From Hoplostethus atlanticus (Eukaryota; Chordata; Actinopteri; Trachichthyiformes; Trachichthyidae), in contig JAXDDX010000003.1 in assembly GCA_034670405.1 (NCBI GenBank), positions 7,878,501 to 7,942,500 on the forward strand: DNA of 64,000 nt, given 5' to 3'. Below are positions 14,420 through 27,700 of the stretch, piece after piece. The first letter of the stretch is position 1, and each line of letters starts with the position of its first letter. The translations under genes were made by a program, and so were the position numbers. The notes beneath the pieces were generated by a model, which saw only the letters and a list, made by a program, of their open reading frames with translations, searched no databases and was not told the DNA's origin.

Positions 14420-14427
14420 GAGAGAAA
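14019..14427 (+). repeat. Left arm of large inverted repeat, ending in (AG)n
   Basis: This stretch, from GAATTTCCTAACTACTG through the (AG)n tract at 14364-14426, is repeated in opposite orientation at 15690-16109. Shared landmarks include CACAGACCTTCA.GCAGC, GAAGAAAATATTTGGGG and CCAATAACCCCCTTATTTT. Short frames in the two copies are not equivalent, so it is not coding. Family unknown. Confidence 0.8.
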
Positions 14428-15689
14428 GTACTGTCTTAATTCCTAAAAAGTACACAATTAAACTGCTAATATGAACCTACAGTACCTACAAGATATTTCC
14501 TGGAATTGGTGCATAAATGCAAAAGGTGCTTCTAAGAAATTGTCTATATGTGTCTATATGTGTCTATATGTAGGCTATATGTGTCTATATGTAGGCTATA
14601 TGATTAGCAGGGGAAAGGGAAAATAATCCTGTCAAGATAGAATGAATGAATCCTAATCTACCTAATCTAGCCAAAAACCGAATCCTCTGCCTGCACAGGA
14701 AGTTTTACCGTTATGCAACAGAAGAAGAACTGGGTATAGCCACCATGGCAGAGCAGACAAAAATACACGTTACACTACCTACTGAAACTAAAACCTAATC
14801 AAAAGCAAACCCAAATGAAAAAAAAAACAGATTAACCACTCAGAGGAAAGCAACCGTCTTCGAGCAAAAACAGAGTGAACATCACCATTGCATCCACGTT
14901 GAGAAGGAATGATGAGGAGTGATGCAGCTGTGCCTTTTCTTCTGGACTGGTAGGGTTATCTACATTGACTGTCTTTATCCTGCACCAGTACCTACATTGA
15001 GTGACAATTTGTAAGTTAACCAACATTTGAATGACAACCGGCAATTTTTTGGCAGTCAAACAGTCAAACATTTCAATTTTGTAAATTTAGTGATAGCTTA
15101 GTTAGCAAGTAGGTCTATTGCTAATGTTACTGTAACCAGTCGCTGACTTTTGTTGATGTAACGTATTATTGGTTGATTATTTGCTTGCGGCTATCGACTT
15201 TAATAGATGCAGTAATAATGTAACTATTAAGTTATCACATATATTGACGTCACCATCTCTGTAGACATGATCGCTCTTATGCTGAAATTCTGTTATTGTT
15301 TGTAGTCACTTCACTAGTCTCGGTAGATCAGCCCATGCTTGTTTGTTTGAAGGTGTGAGAGCTGCTGTCAGGTCAGTGGCATCAAATACTGGCAACAGCG
15401 CTGTGAAGTGAACATCGGGAAATGCAGTGCAAAGCACCAAAGCAATGACCCCTCATCACCAAAGGTGTTGTCAAAATCAAGAAGAACTATCCAAGGCATA
15501 CATCAGGTGAGTGCTCTGAGAGAGAACTATATTGGAGATATGTTGTATTTGTCATTCTTTACAATCTATTTCATCAATCTCCTTTTCTGCACAAGGAGGC
15601 AAAACTAGGAGGGGGCAAAGAATGAAATGTGTTGGTTTGGTCCCAGTCATTCCACTAAGGGGGGAATGGACCAGAAGGAAGGAAGGAAG
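14428..15689. other. Spacer between the inverted arms
   Basis: No gene, RNA or known repeat is recognised here. A short tandem array (14541-14602) of TGTCTATATG and TAGGCTATATG units lies near the left. The rest looks unique and AT-rich. Confidence 0.5.
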
Positions 15690-15762
<73 letters not shown>

Positions 15763-16109
15763 CCTGGCATCAGATGAGTAACTGCTTCAGGCACACAAAA
15801 ACTCAAGTTGTCTGAGCAATAGAAAAAATAAGGGGGTTATTGGAGAAGGGTAGAAGGACAAACCAAAACAACCTGGAAGGAGGAAGAAGAAAAAGAGATT
15901 TTTTTGTGAAAGACCCCAAATATTTTCTTCGATCATCCTGTGGCAAAGAGCTGCATGAAGGTCTGTGGTGTAGGTTATTCTGAGGCAGAGGGCAAACACA
16001 CACTCAGTCACCTTAGGCAGTGTCTAGCAGTAGAAAGTACCAAACCGCAGGGTGTCTATTTGAGGCTGGAGGATTGTGAGGGTGAATACAATTCAGCAGT
16101 TGGGAATTC
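15690..16109 (-). repeat. Right arm of large inverted repeat, starting at (CT)n
   Basis: This is the reverse-complement counterpart of 14019-14427, with the microsatellite again at the inner end ((CT)n, about 15690-15760). The arms differ by scattered substitutions and small indels; by eye roughly 85-90% agree. The two arms enclose 1.26 kb with no recognised gene. Confidence 0.8.
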
Positions 16110-16184
16110 ATGACATCCTAACGCTTTTTTCCTTTCACAAACACTCAGAATGAACCAGAGTTTTATTATTTCATTAAAAAGACA

Positions 16185-16395
16185 TGATTCTGGGCAAGCT
16201 GGTGGCTCAGGCACATACCATGACATCCTGGATTCAAATCTTTCCTGATGACATGCGACAAAGGTCTCAGGACAAATCAGATCTGATCTGATGTGATCTG
16301 ATCTGAGACCTTTATCGCATGTCATCCACCTCTCGGTCTCCCATCTTCCTTGTCTCCCTTTTCACAGTAAACATATCCAATAAAGCAGAAATGCC
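16185..16395 (+). mobile_element. tRNA-derived SINE containing a hairpin
   Basis: A degraded tRNA-like head (GGTGGCTCAGG...GGATTCAAATC) is followed by the common fish motif ACCTTT.TCGCATGTCATCC, a pyrimidine-rich stretch and a ...CAATAAAGCAGAAATGCC end. It is unusual in containing a 23-nt inverted repeat (16248-16270 with 16303-16325). Confidence 0.55.
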
Positions 16396-16691
16396 ATTCA
16401 ATTTCGAAAGTGAATCATAATTTAAATGGAGTATCAACTAAATGATTAAAATGGTTTTCAACACAACTTACATGTGGTTAAATATATAGGACTCTTCTAC
16501 TCTTCAGCCTGCAAATTACTGGAGCTGCTTGAATCCACAAGAGCCCTCAGGCTGATCAGGTTTTTTTTATTTTATTTTATTTATTATGGTTTCAGATTGG
16601 ACTCTTGCAATGAACCGACTCAAAACAATACATCATTAGACATGAAACCCAGTTCTACGTAATAGGTTCCATGGCTGACTATGCATGATTT

Positions 16692-16915
16692 CAAGTAAAT
16701 ATAAATAATAATAATGATACTTTATTGATCCCCAAAGGGAGATTCTCTTTTTGCTTACCCTGCTCCACAGGGACGTCGGAGCGCAGTGTCAGCAACTCTG
16801 GAACTAGTAGGGATTCAGTGTCTTACTCAAGCAGCGTGGATGCTTTCCCACACGGGTTTGAACCTGCTTTCTCTGGGTCAAGGACAGTCTCTCCACTCAC
16901 TTTGGTTTGAAAAAT
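16692..16915 (-). mobile_element. LINE-like 3' tail fragment
   Basis: The minus strand ends in GGGGATCAATAAAGTATCAT followed by ATT repeats, a very common fish retroposon terminus. The body includes a tract ending in ...GGTTCAAACCCG-like sequence. No coding sequence remains. Confidence 0.5.
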
Positions 16916-17216
16916 ATGGCCTTTAAATGTTTTAACCTTGTCATAGCTAGTCGAGATAATACGTCCCAACGCCTTTGTTGCTCCATTATTTATCATAACA
17001 TCTACAGGCATCGTCCTGTATAGCTCAGTATGATCCCATTGATCCTTAAGAAGAGCTAAACAGGATTGTTTTATTTAGAGGATTGCTGTGTGTGGCCTCG
17101 TAATGTACTAGCCTGATGCTGCAGTGTGTGAACACATGTACTTATGGAAGCACTTGCTCAGAATCTCCTTGTACATTCAAAATACTTTTACAGGCACTTC
17201 AGCTTGTCCCTTACAG

Positions 17217-17238
17217 GTGTGTGTGTGTGTGTGTGTGC
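17217..17238. repeat. (GT)n microsatellite
   Basis: About eleven GT units. Confidence 0.9.
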
Positions 17239-17368
17239 CGATGTATTGCAACAATTTACAAATCGTTGAGTTGTGCCAATAAAGACACACTTTTGCTAGA
17301 AGGTTTTTTTTTTACTACTCGCCCATTTTACTAGAATACTTTCCTGATGTGACACAGACATCAGACAT

Positions 17369-17705
17369 GTTCATTCATTCATTTTACAGACCCGCTTATT
17401 CCTATTCAGGGTCATGGGGGGGGCTGGATGCTATCCCAGCATGCAAATCAGGCAGGGAAACACACTGGTCAGGCCACCAGTCCATCACAGGGCAAACACA
17501 TAGACAGACAGACAAACACACTTATGCTCACATTCACACATCAGGGTGATGAAGAGTCTCCAATTCACCTGACTTCCATTATCTTTAGACTGTGGGAAGA
17601 AACCAGAGCACCCGGGGGAAACCCACGCCAACACGAGGAGAACAAGCAAACTCCATACAGAGAGGACCAGGGGGACGGGATTCAAACCCACGACCTTCTT
17701 TCTTC
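17369..17705 (-). mobile_element. tRNA-derived SINE with (GAAT)n tail
   Basis: Read on the minus strand, a B-box-like GGTTTGAATCC (about 17677-17690) is followed by ...TTCTCCTCGTGTTGGCGTGG, CCCTGTGATGGACTGGTGGC and CCCTGAATAGGAATAAGCGG, ending in GAAT repeats at 17370-17382. This is a widespread fish retroposon. The 5' A-box part is degraded. Confidence 0.65.
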
Positions 17706-18187
17706 ATCAGAATATAAAACAGAAGAACATAGATCACATGACTTGACAATTACCTTTAATCTTTTAGAAAACATAATGATAAACACTTCTACTTTGAAAT
17801 TCTTAATCCTAAAAGACCTTTTCTGAGCCCTCTTCTTGGAGAATCATGCCCTCTAACTAAGAACCCTTTTGGAAACCTAGTCCATTAGTATTTGCAAAGT
17901 GTGAGGAGTGTGTTTAGTGTAGTACTGTCTCTCAATTATGACCCTTTCCACCCCACACTCCACCCTCTCCCCTCCTAAGTGTATGTACTGCCGAAAACAG
18001 CAGTTATTTTTATTCTAACATTAATCAACAATGAGGATGCACTCTAACTCCCAGTTTATAGTCACCAGTGATATGATACAGCCACCAGCCTGAGAGTGTG
18101 AAGGGTCAGAAGTCCTTGTATATCTCAGCCAAAGCATGGAGGATGTCCAGTTCAAGGTCTCTCTATTAGGGGTTTTGGGTGGGATAA

Positions 18188-18505
18188 ACAGGTTCAAGTA
18201 TACCTTTCTGTTAGCGCTTTTCCACCAACGTGGTTCCTGTGGTGGTGCCGGAGCCAATGCCCGGCCGGTGCTGAACACTGGAACCACCTAACTTTCTTAA
18301 GAACCGGCCCGTGTCACTCGGGCGTCACTCGAATCACTCATTTTTTCAATATTTTCTTGCAAAACTAAAAAGCGTATTGTATCTGTCTCTTCTTGTATTT
18401 AAAAATGGCGGTTAGCCCCGCCTCTGGTGAGTGACATCACAGTTCCTTGGTTAGAGACCAACAGCTTTTTGGTGTCGGAATGGAACCAACCAGTTGGAAC
18501 CGCTT
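18188..18505. repeat. Possible non-autonomous DNA element
   Basis: The left part (GCGCTTTTCCACCAACGTGG, then GGTGGTGCCGGAGCC) and the right part (GGAACCAACCAGTTGGAACC then GCTTTGAG) resemble a GGTTCC-rich fish MITE. Inverted ends are only weakly matched (AGCGCTTTTCC against AAAGCGGTTCC), and no target duplication was found. Confidence 0.3.
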
Positions 18506-18539
18506 TGAGTCTAAATAAATAGATGAAATCTGAGCATTA

Positions 18540-18660
18540 ATGCATTATTTTATTTATTTCTATATATATACACGGATTAGTTGATTTTATTTATTTATTC
18601 ATTTATTTATTTATTTATTTATACATTCATTCATGTATTTATAGTTGTGGCTCTCCATAG
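18540..18660. repeat. (TTTA)n tract
   Basis: Imperfect TTTA and ATTC tetranucleotides following a short TATATA run. Confidence 0.85.
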
Positions 18661-21600
18661 TCTCACCTTAGATAGGAGGTGCACATGGAGTCACACATGA
18701 AGCTACGGTAAGAGTTTCAGTGTGTTTGTGTGTGGGGGAGGGGGGGTGAATTATTCTGCACAAAGATTTTCAATAAATAATCTAAATTAAGATACAGCAA
18801 TTATTTCATTTACTTGACTGGCAGCCTCTCATTAAAGGCCACTTAGAACAAAACCATTTCATTTGTACTGGAAGATCTCCCCTTTCTGCACACAGCAGCT
18901 CTTTTCATTCCAGTAAGTGATCACAGCATGCAGTCATTCATTGACATAAGACACAGAGCGCTCTCACAGAGACAAACTGCACCACAACCTTTTTACCTCT
19001 GCATGGAGTTATGGCCCTGGACATCCAACACATTCACTTAACCTAATTAAAGGGCGACAAAGACAAATTGTACCATCGTAGTTCTGACATCTTGTGTCGC
19101 AGCTGGTGTCTAAGTAGATTCTTAGAAAGTTTCATCTGAAAATATTGTAAAATGGCATCAAGGGGGCCCAATTGTGTCTGGGCCACTATTGCCTTCTACA
19201 AGCTTGTAGAGTCAGCTAATCCTGCTCACTGCACCAGATGCTGTCAGCAGAAGAATGAACCAAGCAGCATTTCGGTCTGCTCCGAGGGCTGGATTACACT
19301 AACAAGAAGATTACCCTTCCAACAACTCTAAAAAGCATAAAAAACAAAAGTAATACAATGTTTCTCAATGTGTGGTGATTAATAGTATTCTCTATTACTC
19401 TCCTAATAAATATTGCCCTGTAGTTTACATGCCCCAATAACAAAGATCCCCTGCTGTGCCAATGTAGTGCATGCTTGGAACACCATTTATGTACATGGAG
19501 CTTCTGGACAACTGTTTGTTTTCCATCTAATTTGACGGTCTGTCAGGCCCTGATGATGGCGGCATATTAAAAGTAAAGAGATCTTTGACATATCATAACT
19601 GTCTCATGTTTCTTCAGGGTGCTGCTGTAACGATGTGATAGAGAAGAGTGCACAGAGAGGTAGTTAGCGTCTGTCTAACAAACCTCTGGCTGAAGCCCTC
19701 TGAGGTAGTGAGAATGATCGGCTGCTGCTTTCCTCCTCCAGCCACTCATAAATCAAATAATTACATTGTGGTTCTTCAGGGAAGAGAAAACTTTTCCCAT
19801 TAACCAGTCCTCATTAACCCACTTACAAAATGTGCAAATGACTAACTTCAGGGGGCTGCAGTTATTTCCTTATCGCACAGTCAATTCAAATACATTACAC
19901 ATTTACCGAAGCGTGGTTTACATGCATGACACAAGGTCCTGCTCACCGTGAGCCCGCTACAGCGGCGGTATAAGTGATCATTTTGTTATCAATATTTCAT
20001 GATGTACATCAATTAACCTTGAACTGTCTGGGAACACTAGACAAACGCTCTCTGGTGACTGTGTCAGACAAAGCTCTGTCAAGTCCAGCTTATACCCCGC
20101 CGCTGTGATTGACAGCGTTTAAAAACCTACTTTTGAGAGATGGGTGCTGCTCTTCTTCTGGGGACGAGCCAAAGCAAACGTCCCTCTTTTTTTATAGATG
20201 TCTGATGTATATTTAAAACCCGGTCTGCTCAGTGTGCAGCAGGCCTTCATCCAAAGCCCTGAAAGTGTATATGAGTCAGGGGGAAAAGTCTGCTATCGTA
20301 ACAATGCTGTGCAGTGGCGATGCTTGTTACCATCTTTTCTATGACTGACTTTGTTCACAAGATATGTCTTAAAGGCTATCATCCTAAATGAGAGCTCATA
20401 CTGGTGCATAATGAAATATTTTGATACTAAAATCAGATCAGGTTGTGGAATCCTGAGACCATGAGGCATTTAATCTTTCATCCAAGGAAAGCCAGAGGGT
20501 ATGAGGCACATGAAGTGGGCGCATGTAGGTCTAACTCTTCAATTTCAAAGATAAGCATCAAACTGGGACAAAGCCCTTGTCTCTGACCCGCCATCACAGA
20601 ACTGTCAGAAATGACAGAGGGAATACTTTGGTCCTGTACAACTTCAGATGAGAACAGGACTGGCGAGCGTCTCTGATCACATCAGACTCCTGATCACTGA
20701 GGAAGGCAGAGGGATAAGAGCGAAGTCAAGGCTCCCATTGATCACATAGATGCATTATGGGCCAGTTAGAGCAGACAGGGAGGGTAAAGTGCCTTTATCT
20801 GTCACTACATACACCACGGCCTTGTTTGTCACAAGCACTGCCTGAGGGCTATACCTCAGGTAGCCACACCAATACACACACAACCCTAAAAGTAAGCATT
20901 TGAATGTTGACATTTCTTTTAAATGAACTCAAGATGAAAACAAGAATGAAATCCAGGTGTTTCATCCTAAAGTAAGGTGTTGACAGTGAAACAGATATAA
21001 GACATCACTTCTCCAGAACATTTTGTGGTGATCTACAAAGCAGATAACCAAAGGAAAAACACTCTTACAGTTTGATTTATGTGAACACAATATTTTAAAT
21101 GGCTGTTCTGGTTTTAATCAGTCAGTGAGAGAAGAATACTTCAGAAGAAATTAATGAAAAGAAGAACAACTGAGGGAAGTCATATTTCATAAAGCTATGA
21201 ACCCTTTCCAATAACACTGAATGTGACCTTTCCGAGGAATAGTTTGCTGAAGGTTTCCTTGGATTAAGCTCAAAACCATTAAAATGACCCATGCTGGCAG
21301 ATAGACTGGCCACATCAAAATGTGAGCCAAATGTTATAGCACCTTATGGAGTGTGAAAGGTTAACTGGGAAGGGAATACAGAAAGGAGAGAGACTGACGT
21401 GGTAAACAACACATTCAGTGGTTATACAATTGCACTTGTATTTCTGATTTATTATATTGGGATGTCATTTTGCAGAAGTATTCACTATATGTTTAAAAAT
21501 ATATAAAAATATATCAAAAACTATTATTCTGCAGTCAAATGTCTTTGGTCTTTGACTTCATGTTGTCCCAAAGTTACTTCATGCATGTGTTCAGAAATAC

Positions 21601-22989
21601 TTGATAACTACTGAAACTAATAAAATGAATACAGTAATCTTGATTGTAAAATGAAACCAATACATCAGGATAATATTGTACAGGTTTGGAGTCCCAGTCA
21701 ACTCTTTGCCTCTCATCTCAACCAGCTTGTTCCAATGGGAAGTGACTGGGGTAGCATGTCTGGTCTTGCGGCCTGTTTTCCTCACGGTGAACCCGGGGAG
21801 CAGGTCCAGATGGTGCCTCCATTAGTCAGAGCAGTGGAGCCACCCTGGCAATGTAAATAGCCGTGTCAGATGCCCAATAATTGATATGGATGATTACAGA
21901 GTCTCTCTCTCCCTCTCCCAGGAATAAGGACCAGGAATATCTCACTAATTGTCAGTGAAGGATGCAAACTGGCTGCAGGTCATCTTTTTTTTTCCACTAG
22001 CAAGACCCAGTATTCCCTGTAGCCTGTTGAGCTCCAAAATATGCTCCTCAGCCGTGGTAACTGGGGTTAATACCAGCATAGCGATTCTGGGCAGCTCAAA
22101 ATAGCACTATCTACTTTTCAAAGTAGCACTGCTGACAAGTAGTTAGGTGCTAAGACTGAAGACCTCACCTCTGTCCCAATGCACAGTGGAGATCTTTGAT
22201 CAAACCAAAGATCATTGCCCATTTTTTCACTGTACACACAGTAATAATTCACTAAAATAAAAATGTGAGAAGAGAAGAGATTTGCCTTTGGAGGAACACA
22301 ATGTAAGTTAAGCATCTGTGTTGCTGAGTTGGAACAGAGCTGTATGTATTTGTGTTATTACTCCCCCCCCCCCGACAGTGGCACTGCTTGATCAGTTTCT
22401 AATCATCTCTATTAAAATGTAAGAGGCACACTGGGCATGCTCTAGCATATCCTGCACCTTAATATGCTGAACACATTTCTCAAACAACTATCTCAACAAC
22501 AAAGCGCCTAAACTTTAAGATGATGACTCATGCGACTGCAAATATCCATTTATTAAGTGCAGTTATTATTTTAAATAGTGGATCATGTACTGAAGGTCAC
22601 AGCTGCAAGTTTCTATTTCCCAGGATAACAGGAAACAGATGGAAGGTCTCCTCCAGCCCATATGCAAGCACCGTATGCAGCAAAGCCTAACCCTATGTGG
22701 ACATCTACACGTTTCTTGCTGTTTTGTGTCATTTTGGTCAGCTGTTATAGACTCCAGACTTTCAGAAGTGGACTCATATGTTCACTAGCCAATTTAGGGC
22801 ATGACCTCTTTTTTTCAGTTTTAATTTAATTTAATGTAACTATCAGACCATTACAATGTGTCAGCCAATAAATGGGTGAGTACCTTTTACAGGTCAGCTT
22901 TGGCTTTTATAGTTTTTGAATGCAACCTCGTTATTCTACAAATATACTAATATGATGAAAGTGCTACAACATTTCTGGACAATTGGATT
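18661..22989. other. Gene-free stretch
   Basis: Unique sequence with only a poly-C run near 22363-22374. No coding or repeat signal recognised. Confidence 0.5.
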
Positions 22990-23190
22990 CTCAGGCAGCC
23001 AGATTGGGCAGCAGCAGTAGTCTGAAGTTTGGAGAAGTTTGGCAGGAAGGTCACTGGCTTGAATCCCTAGACCGCCTGGGAAAACCTGGATGGGGAAAGT
23101 GAATGAGAAACACTCTTGTTTCCCTCAACAGCTACCGTTGAGGTGCCTAAGGCAGTCAACCAAAAAGTGATCCAGTGGAACCGCACTGAA
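22990..23190 (+). mobile_element. SINE 5' half
   Basis: It has a tRNA-like region with a B-box-like GGCTTGAATCCCTAG, then GGGGAAAGTGAATGAGAAAC, CAGCTACCGTTGAGGTGCC and a decayed start of the region seen at 5.7 and 28.2 kb. Together the copies reconstruct the order of the family. The 3' half here is lost. Confidence 0.5.
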
Positions 23191-24421
23191 TATATACACT
23201 GCATATTGACCATATATATACTGTATATGCACCTTGGTTCATTTCTAAGGTACAGCCTGAAACAGGAAGCATGCTCATCAGACTCAACTGCACAGAATTT
23301 GCTTTCTGATTGCATTCAACACATTTCAAATCACTTCGGCCAAGAATGTTGATGGAAAAGCTGAGATAACAATAGTTGTAATGGCTGTTTCCCAGCTTTA
23401 ACCCACCTCTTTTACTGTGCATGCACTGTCTGTGTTTGTTTCTGTCCTATTGCTTGTCATGCCCTGTATCAGTTACAAGTATTGCCCTATCAGGTGCTTA
23501 CTGTTAGTTTTATGTGTCTATGTTTGATGTTCTTTGCATTTCAATCCCCAACCCAAGCCCTGACATGTCTGCTTTATTCTAGGTAAGTAATAATTTAAGT
23601 AATAATTCTCAATTGTGACAGGTTGGATTAAGAATGACTCAATAAAACAGCTCATTTCCAAGAGAGAAACGTCTATAGTCTGGGCACATTACAGTCACAT
23701 ATTCTGTGAACTGCACCACAAACTGAGCATAAAATAAAACTTCCAGGAGAATCTTGAAAATGTGCTCAGGGAGGAGAAATCAATTTGAGAAGACATTTTT
23801 CATGGTTTAGCCGTAATGCTTTGCACAGGAAAATCAGTTCTTTCCAGAAGTTTTTAATCTTTAGTCAAATTGTTATTTTATGAAGCATAAAAACGGGGCA
23901 GTTTATTCAAGCTAAATAAGTTGCATATCCATTTAAGTTCTTATCATTTGGCATGCTTTGGGCTCTCTGAGCAGTTGAAATCCATGTGATCCTGCATACC
24001 AGCAATGTATTGAGGACAAGGAGCTATTAATCCTAGCAGAACCTGTCGAGATAAAGCACTGCTCTGTTGGATTGTGCAGAATGCTAATAAAACTACAGAT
24101 TTAATGTTGTGGCAATGATTACTCCCCATGAATTTATCTCCACGAGGTGTCCAAAGTTAGTCAATTTGTACAGTTGAACCAGCTACTGCAGTCAATACAC
24201 TCAAAGTACTGCCTCCCACTCCTAACTAGGTCAGTGAAATATAGTTTCTCTCCCAAAGTCTGTAAACAAATATTGGATGCCAAGATAACATTGTCTCCAA
24301 AGGTCAGATCCATAATGAAAGATAGGAGGAGAGAGATAGAAGAGAGGAAGATATACTCTAGGAGAGTGCTGGTGCAATTGTAGCACTTTGCTACTAAACC
24401 TTTGCTGCACTATTAGACTAT

Positions 24422-24753
24422 TTAAAGGGCGATAAGTAAACTTTTTACTGGCCCAATATCTATAGGGGGTGATAGGGTTGTTGATCAATAATGACTCAGC
24501 GATTACTTTGCCAGGTGATGCGATTTCTGGCTTTCAAAAACTCACAAAGACTCCCCGCCCACTGGACTCTCTGCCCACTGATCAGCTCAATGATCAGCGT
24601 TATAACACATTTCAGCTGTGAAGGCTAAAGATCCTCTTTCTCAAGTGAAAGAAACAAATGTCAAGGCAGTATTATTGTTACACAGTTTTGCGTCATGATA
24701 GTATACATTTCTGTTGGCTCTCTGCTCTGCTAAAAAGATTATTGTCCCTTTAA
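24422..24753. mobile_element. Short TTAA-flanked MITE, piggyBac-like ends
   Basis: TTAA occurs immediately outside both ends (24422-24425, 24750-24753). The termini are inverted: AGGGCGATAAG at the left and AGGGACAATAAT at the right (reverse complement). The 324-bp interior has no coding potential. TTAA target duplication is the piggyBac signature. A related sequence starts at TTAA 27934-27937 and shares an interior block around 28013-28080. Family assignment rests on the ends only. Confidence 0.55.
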
Positions 24754-27700
24754 GCAAGAGATCATAATTTTTCCATACATGATATGTCCTCCACAATTAC
24801 CACGTGAAATTACATCTTTAATGTTGCAATGCACAATGTTACATCCAACCCCACTGGTAAGGACTATAGTAACGCACAGTTTGGCCATCAGTCCTTGATC
24901 AGCAGTAATCAGCAGTACACCATACCAAGCACCTCCTAAATAAGACATATATAACCTTGGACCTTGTTAAAAGTCAGCCCCTAAACCTGAATCAAAGAGT
25001 CTCCCGTTGGAGAGAGGAGCAGTCAGACGTGCCCTTTTCAGAAATGTGAATGGCAATCCCTCCGCATGACCCTGGCCTAGAAAGATCCCTGGACAGGGAT
25101 TTGTTACCTTGGATACCTGAGCATACACCAATGTACTTCACCCATCACTATAGATGCTAAATAGTCATCTATGAATCCATGTATCGAGGCATACTGCGTC
25201 ACACATTTGCTATTAGACGACTCTCAACCCATCAACAGGCATCTGTGATGAATGTCAACGTGCTATCAGAGTAAAGTGGCCACTGCTGTGAGGCGGACCG
25301 GTCCGCTCTGTTTTGTTCTCTGCTCCTCTGTGTTCAGAGCCGCTATCTGAATCCACATTGACTGACGCTCCTCATCCCTGATACCTCTCACAGTCAATGA
25401 TTCCATCTCGGGCTGACAAAACACAGACAGGTCCCTCTCCATCACTCCGCCGCGGTGAAATGAGCTCTGTGTTTGTGTTTGTTTGGGCCGAAGGGGCTCG
25501 GCCAGTGATGGGACACGACAGAGCGCCTCAAACCCAACCTGTCCCCAGAAACAAATGGCCCTCAACACACCTCATTTTCTTGTCTTTTCAAGTATTATTG
25601 AGATTTCTTACACGTAAAACGGCCATCAATCACTGTCGACAATGAATATTCACATTTCCTTTGAGCCTGTCAGTATCTGGTATATCTAGTGACATCTACC
25701 ATATAGCTAGTTGCCACTTCAATCCAATGTTTTTGAAAATCTAAATGTTACTTGAGGCTAAAAAAATGTCATGGCCTGCTGTATTCCATTAGATATTTCT
25801 TCTACTAGAAATTTGTTCTCATCACTTTATCAAATTATCTAACGAGAGTTATCAATCAACTTTTACAGCGATCAACCTGCTTTCTAAGACGTAAGCTTAT
25901 GTAAGACATTGACGTTTTTCAAATATATGCCCTTGAAGGTTGCACTCTATGCCACCCTACTTCTAGGAACTCTCATAAACCCATAACTCAATTATGATTC
26001 TCCTCTGGACCGCTCATTCAGTTTGTTTACTATATTGTGTCCATGGCCTGTGCAGCCAATTGGACAGGAAGAATCAACATCTGCTGTGGTCTAGAGAATG
26101 GATTATCAAGATTTTTTTACACTAAGATGACACCATTCCAACAGGACTACCACTAGCCACTGATGCTACAGCAACTTCCTACTAGGTGCATGGAAAAATA
26201 CTGCAGCATTACGGTGTATGTGCACAGCGAATTGAAATGCATTTATACTGTTCTTAAACAAACACCCTTACATTTTTCTAGGGAAACTGCAAAATCCAAC
26301 AATGTTTACTTACCCAATACCAAGACAATAGATGAAACTGCAGGGGGGGGGCACACTTAAATTGAAAAGTGTGACGTTAATTGTCATTAAAACGGTCTCT
26401 TTTGCCTGCTAAACTCTTAAACTGCTTTTAGTCTCTTTAACAAGATTGGTAGTTTGAAAAAGGAGAGTGATTCTAAGGTGAGATGCTGCTGAGAAAGAAA
26501 GGGCACAATTAGTTTCCCGATCAATTTTCCAGGAAGAGGAGAGAAAAATCAATGCTCTGATTATGCATGAGGACGTCATCCATTTACATTGAGATCAAAC
26601 TATCAGCGAGCTAAGCTAAAGCAATGAGGGATCCATCCATAGTTGATCCATGCAACTTGTGTGAGGAGGATAGGGCTGAGGGCCCGGCAGACACATATAC
26701 ATATAGGGATGAATTGCAACATGATACGTAAATGGATACAACTCGTCTTTACCCTGGAGCATGTTGGATTTTATTATCTCATCTGTAATCAATAATGTTG
26801 AAATTCTCTGTGGACGCTCTTAGACGTGTCCGCTGGGAGCGCCAATGTTTGACAAGCAAACAGGGAGAAAGGGCGTGGTCAGGTTGGATATAAAACACTG
26901 CACAGTTTGATGGGAACATGAAAAGCAGCTATAGTACCGTTTTAGTTAGTGGTGTGTTAAAAAAAAAGCTGGGAGTTTCATTTTTACTGAATAAATATAG
27001 ACAGTATGTATGGAGAGTCAGTGGGGATTCTGTCCGTAACTGAAAGAGGAAAGCCACACAAGACTAACATTTGCACTTGATGTTGGAGAAAAGAGCACAC
27101 AATCAGGGGCGGTGACACAGACATTCAAATATTTGAGTTTCAAAGAACGACATTCCTTCCTTGTCTCCTCCGAGGTCAAAGGATTGGGATGCAGCCCTTC
27201 TTCTCCAGATAGCATAGCACTCATATCTGTGGATATTGCTTTAGCTATTGTTGCGGTGCATTCACAATAATAAAAAAATCAATTTAATACAGATAAAACT
27301 GTGAAAACCCTGTCTGTCTCTCTGTCTGTCTGTCTGCCTTTTTACCCACAATATACACCACAGATAACGATACAGTGCCTCCTGAACCGAGTATCACAGC
27401 TCCAGCAAATGGTGATATCTTATTGAGTTGAATTATGGAGTCAGCTTGAATGGGACACATTCTCTTTGCAGAGAATGGGAACCAGCAGACCGGGTGGGGC
27501 AGATTCTTAAGTGAGATGAAAGAGCAAGTGCACCTGGCAGGTCCACACTCCACCATCTTTGATCCACTGAGGAAAACATCAAAGACTCTGTTTGGGGGCT
27601 TTGTGTGGAAGCCAGCCTGCGAAACAGTCACCGCCGAGCGTCAATCTACAGTATAAAGCATAACTCAACAGAAGGTAAAGTAAGTCCAGTGGCTGAAATG

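Noticed and set aside
17677-17690. tRNA B-box-like sequence suggesting a tRNA gene (also near 16230 and 23060)
   Set aside because: No cloverleaf could be formed and each lies within a SINE.
17428-17826. 132-codon open frame
   Set aside because: It is a translation of the tRNA-derived SINE at 17369-17705.
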